64,000 bases of DNA from Clostridia bacterium (GCA_017415505.1 JAFQGG010000050.1:1-64000); one strand, 5' to 3'; counted from the stretch's first letter, positions 7,717 to 16,707 are shown. The notes: a model not told the origin generated them from the letters alone. A program made the numbers and translations.

Positions 7717-8571
7717 TTGTAAGGTCGTTTTTTTGTATTGCGTGGGGGTAAGTCCCGTGATTTTTTTGAAAACTTTGGTAAAATAATTGGGGCTTTCAAA
7801 TTGCAGGAGGTCGGAAACGGTGGCGGCGGAAAGATTTTCCCGAAGCAACTTTTTCGCTTCCTGTATCTTCATGCGGTTGTAATATTGCATAATAGAAAAC
7901 CCGAGGTTTTTCTTGAAAATATTATTGATGTAGGTCTTTGAGTAAAAGGTTTTTTCGGAAATTTCGTTTAGGGAGATATGCCCGTAAAGATTTTCTTTCA
8001 AGAGCGCGACTATGTCGTTGACAAGCCCGTTTTCAAATTCAAGACTGTTCATCACGAAGCAAATATCCGCGTTCTCGTTCGCCTTTTGCCGAACGAGGCG
8101 AATGAGCAGTTCTTCCACGTAATTTTCAATGAGCTGTTGCGAGCCGAAAGTGGGTTTTTCCAAAGGCACGAGTTTTTTCTCAAACGGGAAACGGAACGCG
8201 TTTTTCGCCTCTTTGACGATTTTTCCAATGAGCGCGCGCATTTCCTTGTCCAAGGTCGAACGCCCGCGCACGATTTCCGATACTTCCGAGGTGCAACCGA
8301 AACAAATGAAGAACGCGGTCGCGGAATGGTTTTCCGTCGTGGTGCGGTGCGTTTCGTTCGGCAAAATTAAGAAAAAATCGCCCTGTTTAAGCACCGTCTT
8401 TTTACCGTTCGTATGACAAGTCACCTGCCCGCTGTCCACGTAGATAAATTCGTGGAACGCGTGCGTTTCGGCGGGATATTCGAAATCGGACGAAAGTACC
8501 ATGTGCTCGATCGTGATCAACTTTTTAACGGCAAGCGCTTTCTTAACGAAATAGTTGTAATATTTCCGCAT
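7714..8571 (-). CDS. AraC-family transcriptional regulator
   Basis: 285 aa from ATG 8571 (AGAGG on the minus strand 7 nt upstream; a longer reading to 8619 runs into the promoter). The N-terminal cupin-like sensor half has the motifs HAFHEFIYVDSG and ILPNETHRT. The C-terminal ~100 residues carry two helix-turn-helix motifs (HISLNEISEKTFYSKTYINN and ATVSDLLQFESPNYFTKVFKK) and end GLTPTQYK, the AraC signature. It is divergent from the M81/M24 pair at 8731, the probable target. Confidence 0.92.
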   Translation of the reverse strand: MRKYYNYFVKKALAVKKLITIEHMVLSSDFEYPAETHAFHEFIYVDSGQVTCHTNGKKTVLKQGDFFLILPNETHRTTTENHSATAFFICFGCTSEVSEIVRGRSTLDKEMRALIGKIVKEAKNAFRFPFEKKLVPLEKPTFGSQQLIENYVEELLIRLVRQKANENADICFVMNSLEFENGLVNDIVALLKENLYGHISLNEISEKTFYSKTYINNIFKKNLGFSIMQYYNRMKIQEAKKLLRENLSAATVSDLLQFESPNYFTKVFKKITGLTPTQYKKTTLQ

Positions 8572-8730
8572 AAAAATACCTCTTATTATTATCATATCAA
8601 AAAAATAGAAAGAAAGCAAGAGAAAAAAGAAAGAAGTTTTATTTTTTACTATTTTTTTGTTTTTTCATACATTGGCAAAAAGGAAAAAGTATGATATACT
8701 ATATGTAATAGTATAAACGAGGTGCGAAAA

Positions 8731-10122
8731 ATGAAAATTATCGTGGCTTCCTTTCAATGCGAGTCGAACAGCAAGGCAAAGTTGCACCCGCAAAAGCATG
8801 ATTTCGAATATTTCAAAGGCGAGGATATTTTCAAAAAGCTCGTCGTAAAAGAAGTATTTGAAAAAAACGGCTTTGAGGTCGTGCCGTCTATCTACGCGGT
8901 GGCGTTGCCGTCCGCGACGGTGGAAAGAGATACTTACGAATATTACGCCGAGCAAATATTAGATACCGTGCGTGAAAATTCCGATGCGGAAGGCGTGTTT
9001 ATCTTCTTCCACGGCAGTATGGAAGTGGAAGAAATCGGGAGCGGGGAACTGTATTTATTAAAGCAAATCCGTAAAATCGTATCGAAGGATTGCTTGATCG
9101 CTTTGTCCTTGGACGCGCACGCGAATATCACGGACGAGCTTTGCGATTACGCGGATATTATCAGCGGGTTTAAGACCGTACCGCACACCGATCAAGCGGA
9201 AACGCAAATGCGTAGCGCAAACGCGCTCGCGTATTGCTTGAAAAACGGCGTGAAACCGTACGCGAAAATGGTGCGCGTGCCGTTCCTTTTGAAAAACGAT
9301 ACTTTGCAAACGGCGTACGAGCCTTTGAAAAGCTTAATCGAAGAAACGGTAGCCCTTGAAAAAACGGACGAAATTTTCACGGCGAATTTGTTCTTGGGGC
9401 ATTGTTGGATAGACGCGCCCAACACTTCGGCTTCGACTCTCGTTTGTGCGACGAGCGAGAAAAAGGCGGAAACGGTTGCGAAAGACTTGGCAAACAAGCT
9501 TTGGGCAACGCGTAATTCTTACAAATTTTTATGCGAAGCGGAATTGCCCGAGGAATGTGTAAAACGCGCGATTGCGGGCAAAGAAAAACGTATCTTTATC
9601 ACGGATAGCGGTGATAATACGACGGCGGGCGCGGAAGGGGATACGACGGGCATTTTGCGCTTATTCTTAACGGAAAATCCCAAGAAAAAGACTTGCGTTG
9701 CGGGCATTACCGATTACGATACCGTAAACGGGTTTTGGGATAAAAAAGACGGTGAAGAAGTGTATTTGAAGTCGTTTGATAAAACGGGCGTAATCAAATG
9801 CCACGGCGAAATTTTGGGTTGGACGAAAGAGATTATCGGTAGAAGTTTAACGATTTCGTTTGGCAATATCGACGCGGTATTCACCGAGTATAGAAGCGCG
9901 TTTATTGAAAAAGGGAACTTCGATAAAGCGAACGTCGATTTGCTCTCGTATGAAATTGTCGTCGTCAAGCTTGGGTATTTGTTTACGGAACTCAAACCGT
10001 ACGCGGATAGGGAATTGTTCGCGCTTTCCGACGGCGCGAGCTGTGTAGAGCTTAAAAGACTTGGTTTGAAAAAAATCGTTCGCCCTATGTACCCGTTGGA
10101 CGAATTTGATTGGAAAGCATAA
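8731..10122 (+). CDS. M81 family (MlrC-like) metallopeptidase
   Basis: 463 aa. The family is named after microcystinase MlrC. Seen: IVASFQCESNS near the N terminus, FFHGSMEVEEIGSGE, the zinc-type segment SLDAHANITDELCDYADIISGFKTVPHTDQAET, and SGDNTTAGAEGDTTG. These match DUF1485 (N) plus the MlrC C-terminal domain. ATG 8731 is preferred over GTG 8722 because the GAGGTG Shine-Dalgarno includes that GTG. The natural substrate in gut Clostridia is unknown; relatives act on small peptides or amide-linked compounds. It forms an operon with the M24-like gene 26 nt downstream. Confidence 0.88.
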   Translation: MKIIVASFQCESNSKAKLHPQKHDFEYFKGEDIFKKLVVKEVFEKNGFEVVPSIYAVALPSATVERDTYEYYAEQILDTVRENSDAEGVFIFFHGSMEVEEIGSGELYLLKQIRKIVSKDCLIALSLDAHANITDELCDYADIISGFKTVPHTDQAETQMRSANALAYCLKNGVKPYAKMVRVPFLLKNDTLQTAYEPLKSLIEETVALEKTDEIFTANLFLGHCWIDAPNTSASTLVCATSEKKAETVAKDLANKLWATRNSYKFLCEAELPEECVKRAIAGKEKRIFITDSGDNTTAGAEGDTTGILRLFLTENPKKKTCVAGITDYDTVNGFWDKKDGEEVYLKSFDKTGVIKCHGEILGWTKEIIGRSLTISFGNIDAVFTEYRSAFIEKGNFDKANVDLLSYEIVVVKLGYLFTELKPYADRELFALSDGASCVELKRLGLKKIVRPMYPLDEFDWKA

Positions 10123-10148
10123 TAAAAAAATTAAAGGAGTATAACATT

Positions 10149-11321
10149 ATGGCTTATTATAACAAACAGGAAACTGCAAACAGAGTTGCAAAAGTGGTAA
10201 AAATGTTGAACGAGAAGAACGTAGATATCGCGATTATCTACTTCGACGAGCTCAACGTGGCGAACGGCTGGTACTTAACGGGCTGGTGCGGACAGTTTGA
10301 AAAGGGCGCGGTGCTCGTCGGTCGCGACGGCACGACGATGCTTCTCGGCGGTCCGGAAAGCGAACCGTTTGCAAAGCAAGACTCGGCAATTACCGACGTT
10401 CGTTGCTTCCCCGTATTCATGGTACCCGACGAAGAATATCCTTTGGCTACGATTATTAGCTTTGCGGATTTGTTCGCGGAACTCACCAAGAAATTCCCCG
10501 TGAAAACGGTTGGGCTCGTCGGCACGACGGATATGCCTTACGCCGTACACGAAGACCTCGTAAAAGGCTTTGCGGGTTGTGAAATCGTGGATATTACGGA
10601 CGATTATTTGAAGTTCCGTTATATCAAGAGCGATTGGGAAGTGGAACAGGCGAGAAAGGCAACGGAGCTTGCTTGCCAAGCGTATAAAGCAATGGCGAAA
10701 AAGGTAAAGGCGGGCAACAAGGAATACGAAGTTGCGGCGGCGGGCGAAACGGTTTGCCGTGAAAACGGTGCGGACAGCTTCGCGTATAGAACGATCGTCG
10801 GTAGCGGTATCCGTTCCAACGCGGTCGTGCCTACGGCGACGAATAAGGTAATGGAAAACGGCGAAATGGTAATGCTTGGTATCGCGCCCCGTATCAATGG
10901 TTACGCGGGTACGTTTGGTCATACCGTTCCTGTAAGCGGTGAATACACGCCTGAACAAAGAAAGTGCCTTATTGATATGATCGAAGTTATGAAAGACGTT
11001 AAGGCGATGCTTAAAATCGGTAATTCGGGTAGAGAAATCGACGCGGCAGGTAGAAGATTGTACGAAAAGGGTGGTTACCTTAAATATATGGTATGTCCTT
11101 TTGCGCACACGATGGGGCTTATGGAAGCGGAATGTCCCTTCTTTGGTCCGAACAGCGACGACAAGCTTGAAAAGAATATGATCGTCAACGTAGACGTATC
11201 TTTCTTCGGTCATCCCACGCTTTACGGTCTTCGTGTAGAAACTTGCTACGTTATCACGGAAAACGGCGCAGAACCTCTGTGCCCTTGGTTTGAAGAAGAG
11301 CTTTTCAACTACGTGAAATAA
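10149..11321 (+). CDS. M24-fold protein with altered metal site
   Basis: 390 aa with RBS AAGGAG. The N-terminal creatinase-like domain (LNVANGWYLTGW) is followed by an M24 'pita-bread' domain (SDWEVEQARKATELACQAYKAM; AHTMGLMEAE; GLRVETCYVIT). In aminopeptidase P and prolidase the metal is held by two Asp in D-L-G and S/G-D-x-T-R, a His, and two Glu. Here those segments read MLGIAPRINGYAGTFGHT (no Asp), AHTMGL (His kept), VNVDV (Glu replaced by Asp) and RVET (Glu kept). The protein is therefore probably not a normal di-metal peptidase. It may be a creatinase-type C-N hydrolase, which works without metal. Partner of the M81 gene. Confidence 0.82.
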   Translation: MAYYNKQETANRVAKVVKMLNEKNVDIAIIYFDELNVANGWYLTGWCGQFEKGAVLVGRDGTTMLLGGPESEPFAKQDSAITDVRCFPVFMVPDEEYPLATIISFADLFAELTKKFPVKTVGLVGTTDMPYAVHEDLVKGFAGCEIVDITDDYLKFRYIKSDWEVEQARKATELACQAYKAMAKKVKAGNKEYEVAAAGETVCRENGADSFAYRTIVGSGIRSNAVVPTATNKVMENGEMVMLGIAPRINGYAGTFGHTVPVSGEYTPEQRKCLIDMIEVMKDVKAMLKIGNSGREIDAAGRRLYEKGGYLKYMVCPFAHTMGLMEAECPFFGPNSDDKLEKNMIVNVDVSFFGHPTLYGLRVETCYVITENGAEPLCPWFEEELFNYVK

Positions 11322-11330
11322 TCGAAACGG

Positions 11331-11361
11331 TTCGGCTGTGCTAAGCACAGCCGAATTTTTT
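11331..11361 (+). terminator. Rho-independent terminator
   Basis: TTCGGCTGTGC-TAA-GCACAGCCGAA followed by seven T. Confidence 0.9.
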
Positions 11362-11389
11362 TGACAAACGCGAAAAAGTATGCTATACT
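11361..11389 (+). promoter_or_regulatory. Promoter of the ECF sigma operon
   Basis: TTGACA 11361-11366, 17-nt spacer, TATACT 11384-11389. The -35 overlaps the T-tract of the preceding terminator. The leader to the sigma gene is about 210 nt and contains the palindromes at 11461 and 11534. Confidence 0.8.
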
Positions 11390-11460
11390 ATATATACCTC
11401 ACGCAAAATCGGATTATTTATAGTATACTATAAAGGATTTTAGCTCAAAAGCAAAACTTG

Positions 11461-11515
11461 AACATATGAATATATGAACATATGTACATATGTTCATATA
11501 TTCATATGTTTTTTT
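11461..11515. promoter_or_regulatory. Perfect 50-bp palindrome plus T-tract
   Basis: Positions 11461-11510 are a perfect palindrome: two 24-nt arms built from AACATATGAATATATG plus AACATATG, joined by TA, followed by TTTTTTC. In RNA it would be a 24-bp hairpin with a U-tract, i.e. a terminator or attenuator in the sigma factor leader. In DNA it could be a multi-site operator. The arms are internally repetitive (CATATG every 8-16 bp). Confidence 0.75.
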
Positions 11516-11534
11516 CAAAAAAGAAAAAGGGAAG

Positions 11535-11562
11535 CTTTCCAAAAAGCGAATTTTTTGGAAAG
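11535..11562 (+). promoter_or_regulatory. Second leader hairpin before sigma gene
   Basis: CTTTCCAAAAA-GCGAAT-TTTTTGGAAAG forms an 11-bp hairpin within a purine-rich stretch, 47 nt before the sigma factor start. With the upstream palindrome it gives two tandem hairpins in one leader. Confidence 0.55.
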
Positions 11563-11608
11563 AGTGAGTAAAAGGGAGCAATCGCGCGTCTAATATACGG
11601 AGGTCGGC

Positions 11609-12163
11609 ATGGAAGGACGGAATAGAGAAACGCAATCGGTATACAAACGCTTTTTCCGCGGGGAAAAGGCGGCGATTGCCGAGCTTGTCGAAACCTATCG
11701 CGTGGGATTGATCTTATTCCTTCACGGCTACGTGCGGGATATCGACGCGGCGGAGGATTTGGCGAGCGATACTTTTGCGAGGTTACTCATTAAAAAGCCC
11801 AAGCTTCGCGACGAACGGCGGTTCAAAACTTACTTATTTGCCATGGGCAAGAACGCCGCGCTCTCCTACTTACGAAAAAACAAAAGACTCGTACGCTTGG
11901 ACGAGTCAAGGACGGCGGAGGAGGATTTCGAGTGGGCGTTGATTCGCGACGAACGGCGCGTGGCGGTGGCAAGAGCGATTGAGTCGATCGGCGGGGAATA
12001 CGCGAGCGTGCTTTTGTTGCGATATTACGAGGAACTTTCGGTAGACGATATCGCCAAGGTCATGGGCAAGAATAAAAAACAGGTGTATAATTTGTTGCAA
12101 AGGGCAAAAGAACGCTTGCGGGAAAGATTGAAAAAGGAGGGGATAGCATATGAAACCGATTGA
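11609..12163 (+). CDS. ECF-type RNA polymerase sigma factor
   Basis: 184 aa, RBS GGAGG 8 nt upstream. Region 2: ELVETYRVGLILFLHGYVRDIDAAEDLASDTFARLL (with the characteristic DxAEDLxSDTF). Region 4: ALESIGGEYASVLLLRYYEEL-type segment and DDIAKVMGKNKKQVYNLLQRAKERLRERL. The usual ECF length and domain order are kept. Its 3' end overlaps the next gene by 14 nt, the standard arrangement of a sigma factor and its membrane partner. Confidence 0.93.
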   Translation: MEGRNRETQSVYKRFFRGEKAAIAELVETYRVGLILFLHGYVRDIDAAEDLASDTFARLLIKKPKLRDERRFKTYLFAMGKNAALSYLRKNKRLVRLDESRTAEEDFEWALIRDERRVAVARAIESIGGEYASVLLLRYYEELSVDDIAKVMGKNKKQVYNLLQRAKERLRERLKKEGIAYETD

Positions 12164-13778
12164 AGAGTTTACGCAAGAAGTCGTAGATAAATCCAAGCGT
12201 GGCAAGCGAAGAAAACGGATATGGAAAACGGCGATTGTACTCACGGTTGTTTTCTCGTTCGTGTTTGCGATCGTGTATAGCAATATCATTCCCTTTCACG
12301 AGTTGTTCCGTTCCCGCACCTACGAGCGGTATATGCAATCGTACGCGACTGCGGATAGAGAAACGAGCTTGAAGATTCTCGATTACGACAACGCCGCGCT
12401 CACCGTCGGTTCGCGCGCCTATCCTTGCGCGTTGGAACAAAAAAACTCGAAGACCTTTGCCCTGTCCGTGCTTTCGGCGGGGGAAAAAACGGACGAGCTT
12501 ACCGTGGAATTTTCGAACGGCAAAGCGGAGCTTACGGGCGCGTTGAGTGGCGAGAAAATTGGGGAAACGCTCAACGTCGTGGAAGATATGCAGGTGGAAA
12601 GCGGGGTTTGGACGATGTTCGGGCGGGAGAACCGCGAGGGCGAGATTACCAAATCAACGCTGAGTTGGTTTTTAATCGGGGAAAAGGAGTCCTTTTTCGG
12701 CGAGGGTACGACCGCTTGGGGGTGCGAGTTCGTCGCCGTGGGCAATCGGGTGTTGCAGTACACGCGCGACCAAGTGAGCGGTTTTTCCGAGGTTTCGCTC
12801 GTGGAGTTTTTGTCCGCTGAAAAATTCGGCTTTCCCGTCATTCGAAACACCTTGTACGAGAGCGACGCGGACGAATACGGGTTTATATCCTATTATAAAA
12901 AGCAAACGGCGGAGGACGCGTTTGCCTTTTCGGGCGGGAAGTTCGAAACGGAACTCGTCACGTATAAAAACAGAGCGCAGCGGGTAAACCCCGACGATAT
13001 GTATTACCATTCGGGCGTGGGTTGGCGGTTAAGACCCATTTATTCGGTGGACGAAACGCGGGCGGAAGTAAAACTCACGCTCGATTTGAGTTCGGACGGC
13101 ACGCTCTCTTTCCGCTCGCAAGGGGATTGGAGATTGCGTATGCGTTGCGAGGGGCGTTGGTACGCGCTTAAATCGAGTATTTTGGTGGTACTTGACGAAG
13201 ACTTCGCGGGCTTAAAGGCGTTTACAATCTTTCGCGGGGAAAGCGCGTACGCGGAATGGGATTTTTCGCAGTCGGCAATAAGTTCTATCGACGTGGTGGA
13301 CGTATATAAAGTGGGGTATCATACCTTCGATTATTACGTGGCGGACGCGAATATAAAAGTGTATTGGGGTAGCGGTTGGACGGAAGAAACGCTTTTGCCG
13401 AAACTTCAATACGGCGTGTTTTACGAGTTCGAGGGCTGGATAACCGATTGGCACGAGGTTGAAAAAGAGGGCGAGCGTATACCGCTCGTGCAAACGAAAA
13501 CGACCTCGCTCGTATTCCGTGAAAACGGCAAGTACGAAGTGTACCGCGACGGGGAATATCTCTATACGGCAAGCTACGAATTGGACGAATACGAGAAAAA
13601 CCGTTTCACGGTTAAACCGGATAGACGCGTGACGGTGTATTGCGAGGACGGGGAGTATTCCGCGCGTTATTTCAACGTGGCGTCGGATCGGATATTCTTT
13701 TCCATGAGTGAACACACCACGACGGACGAAGGAGAAATCGTGCGGGAACGGTACTTGTCTTTCCGTATAAAAGGATAA
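12150..13778 (+). CDS. Membrane protein, likely anti-sigma partner
   Basis: 542 aa. A short basic cytoplasmic N terminus (about 25 residues, KSKRGKRRKRIWK) and one TM segment around 26-46 (TAIVLTVVFSFVFAIVYS) precede a ~490-residue extracytoplasmic part rich in Tyr, Asp and Glu, with no enzyme motif that I recognise. The translational overlap with the ECF sigma gene suggests an anti-sigma or sensor protein, yet the cytoplasmic part is too short for a zinc-binding anti-sigma domain and has no HxxxCxxC. The outer region may be the sensor, with the N-terminal ~25 residues holding the sigma factor. Confidence 0.7.
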   Translation: MKPIEEFTQEVVDKSKRGKRRKRIWKTAIVLTVVFSFVFAIVYSNIIPFHELFRSRTYERYMQSYATADRETSLKILDYDNAALTVGSRAYPCALEQKNSKTFALSVLSAGEKTDELTVEFSNGKAELTGALSGEKIGETLNVVEDMQVESGVWTMFGRENREGEITKSTLSWFLIGEKESFFGEGTTAWGCEFVAVGNRVLQYTRDQVSGFSEVSLVEFLSAEKFGFPVIRNTLYESDADEYGFISYYKKQTAEDAFAFSGGKFETELVTYKNRAQRVNPDDMYYHSGVGWRLRPIYSVDETRAEVKLTLDLSSDGTLSFRSQGDWRLRMRCEGRWYALKSSILVVLDEDFAGLKAFTIFRGESAYAEWDFSQSAISSIDVVDVYKVGYHTFDYYVADANIKVYWGSGWTEETLLPKLQYGVFYEFEGWITDWHEVEKEGERIPLVQTKTTSLVFRENGKYEVYRDGEYLYTASYELDEYEKNRFTVKPDRRVTVYCEDGEYSARYFNVASDRIFFSMSEHTTTDEGEIVRERYLSFRIKG

Positions 13779-13782
13779 AAAA

Positions 13783-13816
13783 ACGGCTTCGGGAACGCGT
13801 TCCCGAAGCCGTAGCT
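13783..13816. terminator. Bidirectional terminator
   Basis: Perfect 30-nt palindrome, arms ACGGCTTCGGGAACG / CGTTCCCGAAGCCGT, between convergent genes, with A-rich and T-rich flanks. Confidence 0.85.
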
Positions 13817-13817
13817 T

Positions 13818-14441
13818 TTAGAATAATTCAGGGTGATTGGAAAGTCGGTCCGCCTCGGTGATTTTGCGAATCACCCGACAGGGATTGCCCACGGCAAGCG
13901 AATGGGGCGGGATATCCTTGGTGACGACCGAACCCGCGCCGATCACGCTCCCCTCGCCAATCGTCACGCCCCCGCAAACGGTGACGTTTGCGGCGATCCA
14001 ACAGTTGTCTTCAATCGTGATAGGGGCGGTGTATTCGAGGTTTGTTACCACGCCCGTTTTCGGGTTGAAAAAGGGGTTTCGGTCTTGATAACAAAGGGGG
14101 TGTATCGCGGTGAGCAGGGAAACGTTCGGTCCGATAAACACCGATTTTCCGATTTTCACCCGACCCTCGTCGAGGACGACGAAGTTCACGTTCGCAAAGC
14201 TGTCGTCGCCGATTTCGATATTTACTCCGCAATCGAAATAGATAGGACCTTGCAAATAGACGTTTTTTCCGCGTTTGGGAAGTAGCGCGGAGAGGATTTC
14301 CTCGCGCTTTTCCGTTTCCGTGTCGAAAGTATCGTTATAGAGTTTGCAAAGCCTGTGCGCACGCGTGCGCTCTTCGGGCATGCCCTCGGCAAAAGGATCG
14401 TAGATTTTATAGCCGTGTAATGCTTTTTCTCTTTCTGTCAT
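13818..14441 (-). CDS. Hexapeptide acetyltransferase (Maa/LacA type)
   Basis: 207 aa. The N-terminal Mac domain (EREKALHGYKIYDPF, residues 3-55) is typical of maltose/galactoside O-acetyltransferases. Then comes a left-handed beta helix with hexapeptide repeats (VNIEIGDDSFANVNFVVLDE, TIGEGSVIGAGSVVTKDIPPHSLAVGNPCRVI). The catalytic His is in TAIHPL. It transfers acetyl from acetyl-CoA to a sugar hydroxyl, substrate not predictable. The start is 5 nt after the esterase stop, with no clear own RBS, so translation is probably coupled. Confidence 0.92.
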   Translation of the reverse strand: MTEREKALHGYKIYDPFAEGMPEERTRAHRLCKLYNDTFDTETEKREEILSALLPKRGKNVYLQGPIYFDCGVNIEIGDDSFANVNFVVLDEGRVKIGKSVFIGPNVSLLTAIHPLCYQDRNPFFNPKTGVVTNLEYTAPITIEDNCWIAANVTVCGGVTIGEGSVIGAGSVVTKDIPPHSLAVGNPCRVIRKITEADRLSNHPELF

Positions 14442-14446
14442 AATGA

Positions 14447-15121
14447 TTAACCGTATATGTCGCTTCCTTTATATTCGTTTTTCAGTTCAGTTGCGTTCTC
14501 GTTCTCGTGGGAGAGAAGCCAAGCGAACAGTTCGGGGTTTGCGTACGCTTGATTCCAAGAATCGTGGTAGGTGTCCTTGTAGACGGTGAGTTTTGCGTTT
14601 CCGCCGTTTGCGTTGACGGCGTTCACCATTTTCTCGCTCTCTTCCAAGCGCACGACGCCGTCCAATTCGCCGTGGAACGCCCAAACGGGTACGTTGACGA
14701 GCCGTCCCGCGTTCCAATACATACCGCCCCCGCAAATGGGCGCGATCGCCGCGAAATATTCGGGCAGGGAAGTGGCGAGTTGCCAAGTAGTGTAACCGCC
14801 CATGCTCGGTCCAAGTAGGTACAGTTTTTTCGCGTTCGCGTACGGCTCGGCGGAAATAAATTTCACGAAACGGCGGAGCGTTTCAAATAAATCGAACCAA
14901 GTATCCGCGTTGCAAGAGGGGGATACGCAAACGAACGGAAAATTTTCGTCTTGTTCCGTAATGGTGAAAAAGGGGTTGGTCTTGTTGGACTCTGCGCCTT
15001 GGTATCTTCCGCCCGCGCCGTGTAGGTGCAAAATTACGGGGTATTTTTTCCCCGACTCGTAGCCGTTGGGATAGCGAACGAGATACTCTAAACTTTCAAA
15101 GTTTTTGATTTCGTATTGCAT
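14447..15121 (-). CDS. Alpha/beta-hydrolase, esterase (PHB depolymerase-like)
   Basis: 224 aa, no signal peptide, so cytoplasmic. The oxyanion segment LHLHGAGGR, nucleophile elbow GPSMGGYT, acid residue in HGELDGVV and His in TYHDSWNQ complete a catalytic triad. The layout fits the feruloyl-esterase / polyhydroxybutyrate-depolymerase-like group of small carboxylesterases. RBS AAGG 9 nt upstream. Operon with the acetyltransferase, which suggests de-acylation and acetylation of sugars or oligosaccharides. Confidence 0.88.
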   Translation of the reverse strand: MQYEIKNFESLEYLVRYPNGYESGKKYPVILHLHGAGGRYQGAESNKTNPFFTITEQDENFPFVCVSPSCNADTWFDLFETLRRFVKFISAEPYANAKKLYLLGPSMGGYTTWQLATSLPEYFAAIAPICGGGMYWNAGRLVNVPVWAFHGELDGVVRLEESEKMVNAVNANGGNAKLTVYKDTYHDSWNQAYANPELFAWLLSHENENATELKNEYKGSDIYG

Positions 15122-15343
15122 GATTTTTTTCCTTGTCTATCGTTGATATAATTATAACATAAACGCGGACGGCGGTCAAGCGAACGCTATTCCCAAAAAA
15201 TAAAAAATTTTTTTAATTTTTTTTGAATAACGGCGTTCATATTATTGAAAAATTAAAAGAAATTTGCTATAATATTTTCGTGGTTTGGTTAAGACGGTTT
15301 GCCGACCGAAAAATGCTATTCTAATTTTAAGAGGTTTAATAAT

Positions 15344-16027
15344 ATGGAAAAGATCTACACAGGTAAAACGAAAGACGTTTACAAGCTTGAAAACGGCAAC
15401 GTATTGCTCAAATTCAAGGACGATTGTACGGGTAAAGACGGCGTGTTCGATCCGGGTGAAAACACGGTCGGGCTTACGATCGAGGGGATCGGTAAGGCAA
15501 ACTTGAAATCTTCCGTGTACTATTTCGAAATGCTTAAAAAAGCGGGCATTAAAACGCATTACGTTTCCGCGGATATCGAAAACGCGACGATGGAAGTGCT
15601 TCCCGCAACCGTGTTCGGTCACGGCTTGGAAGTTATTTGCCGTTTGGTGGCTACGGGTAGCTTTATTAGAAGATACGGCGAATATATCGAAAACGGTACG
15701 AGATTGGAAGGCGGTTACGTAGAATGTACCTTCAAGAACGACGAAAAGGGCGACCCCCTCGTTACGGCGGAAGGTCTTGCCGCACTCGGCGTTATGAGCA
15801 TGGAAATGTTCAACTCCATGAAAGAACAAACGCTTAAAATCACCAAAGTGGTTGCGGACGATTTGAAAACGCTCGGTCTTGACCTTTGGGATATTAAATT
15901 CGAGTTCGGCTACAACAACGGCGAAGTTATTTTGATCGACGAAATCGCGTCGGGTAATATGCGCGTGTATAAAGGCGACAAGATCGTTGATCCCGTAGAA
16001 CTTACGAAACTTATCAACGAAAGATAA
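15344..16027 (+). CDS. purC: SAICAR synthetase
   Basis: 227 aa from ATG 15344 (AGAGG upstream; an earlier in-frame start at 15299 has none). It joins CAIR and aspartate with ATP in purine synthesis. Signature: [24 protein letters not shown] at the start, [28 protein letters not shown] near the end. It stands alone, away from other pur genes. A TATAAT at 15265-15270 lies upstream; a terminator follows. Confidence 0.95.
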   Translation: MEKIYTGKTKDVYKLENGNVLLKFKDDCTGKDGVFDPGENTVGLTIEGIGKANLKSSVYYFEMLKKAGIKTHYVSADIENATMEVLPATVFGHGLEVICRLVATGSFIRRYGEYIENGTRLEGGYVECTFKNDEKGDPLVTAEGLAALGVMSMEMFNSMKEQTLKITKVVADDLKTLGLDLWDIKFEFGYNNGEVILIDEIASGNMRVYKGDKIVDPVELTKLINER

Positions 16028-16031
16028 TCAA

Positions 16032-16056
16032 AAAGCCACCCTCGGGTGGCTTTTAT
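16032..16056 (+). terminator. Terminator of purC
   Basis: AAAAGCCACC-CTC-GGGTGGCTTTT directly after the stop. Confidence 0.85.
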
Positions 16057-16077
16057 ATTGCCGTTTTGGGTGAAAAA

Positions 16078-16113
16078 TACGCCTATCGCAAGGAATGCGA
16101 TAGGCGTAAGTTT
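16078..16113. terminator. Hairpin terminator
   Basis: ACGCCTATCGCA-AGGAA-TGCGATAGGCGT followed by AAGTTTTT; on the minus strand it follows the pseudogene stop, so it could end that transcript. Confidence 0.7.
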
Positions 16114-16130
16114 TTCCCTTTTAAGTATTA

Positions 16131-16583
16131 AGCAAAGGTATAAGTAATCGTTTGAATCGTGCGAATATCGTCGGGATTTTCGGGATTCGTAAGACGAAGC
16201 TCTACCGTGAAGATTGCACCGCTAAGGTAACCGTCCGTCGTACCTGCGCCGACGCCACAAATGAATTCGCCTACGAGGTCGGCTATCATTTCATAAGTGA
16301 AAGTACCGCCGACCGAGCCGAGAAGAGGAACTTTCGTGTTTGCGGGCAATTCTAATTCACCGCTATGGAAACCAACCTAACCGAATGCACCGTAACAACC
16401 TGCAAGGAAAATCGCATTGGGTTTTTCGGGAGTAAGATCTCTGTCTAAGCTTACGAAGAAGTCGCAGTACCAATCTCTATAATAGCTGTTTTCTACTTCT
16501 TCGGGGGTTTGCGTCATTGAAAATTTGTAAGCCGCGTCGAGGACTGCTCTATATCCTTCCGTGGGAGAGAAACCGCCGTAACT
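16131..16583 (-). pseudogene. Broken remnant of a secreted-type protein
   Basis: Reading the minus strand from 16583 gives a continuous ~150-codon frame (WNSYGGFSPTEGYRAVLDAA ... AIFLAGCYGAFG, then TAG, then VGFHSGELELPANTKV ... GYLSGAIFTVELRLTNPENP). The amber stop lies near 16375. There is no start codon with RBS at the 5' end, which runs into an AT-rich stretch (ATATTATATAAAATATTATA). The split frame and missing start make this a 5'-truncated pseudogene; the distal 73-aa part could still be an ORF from 16349. Family unknown. TAG is a genuine stop elsewhere here. Confidence 0.65.
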
Positions 16584-16707
16584 GTTCCATATTATATAAA
16601 ATATTATATTATACTTAATTATAGCACCCCCGACTTGTCAAGTGTTTTAATAACCGTTTCCGTTTTTTTGTCAAAAAAAACGCAGAAAAAAAACTTCGTT
16701 AATAAAC

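Noticed and set aside
16375..16380. TAG recoding (pyrrolysine or suppressor) in the split frame
   Set aside because: The frame also lacks a start codon and RBS, and no other interrupted frame in the window suggests recoding; simple pseudogenisation is sufficient.
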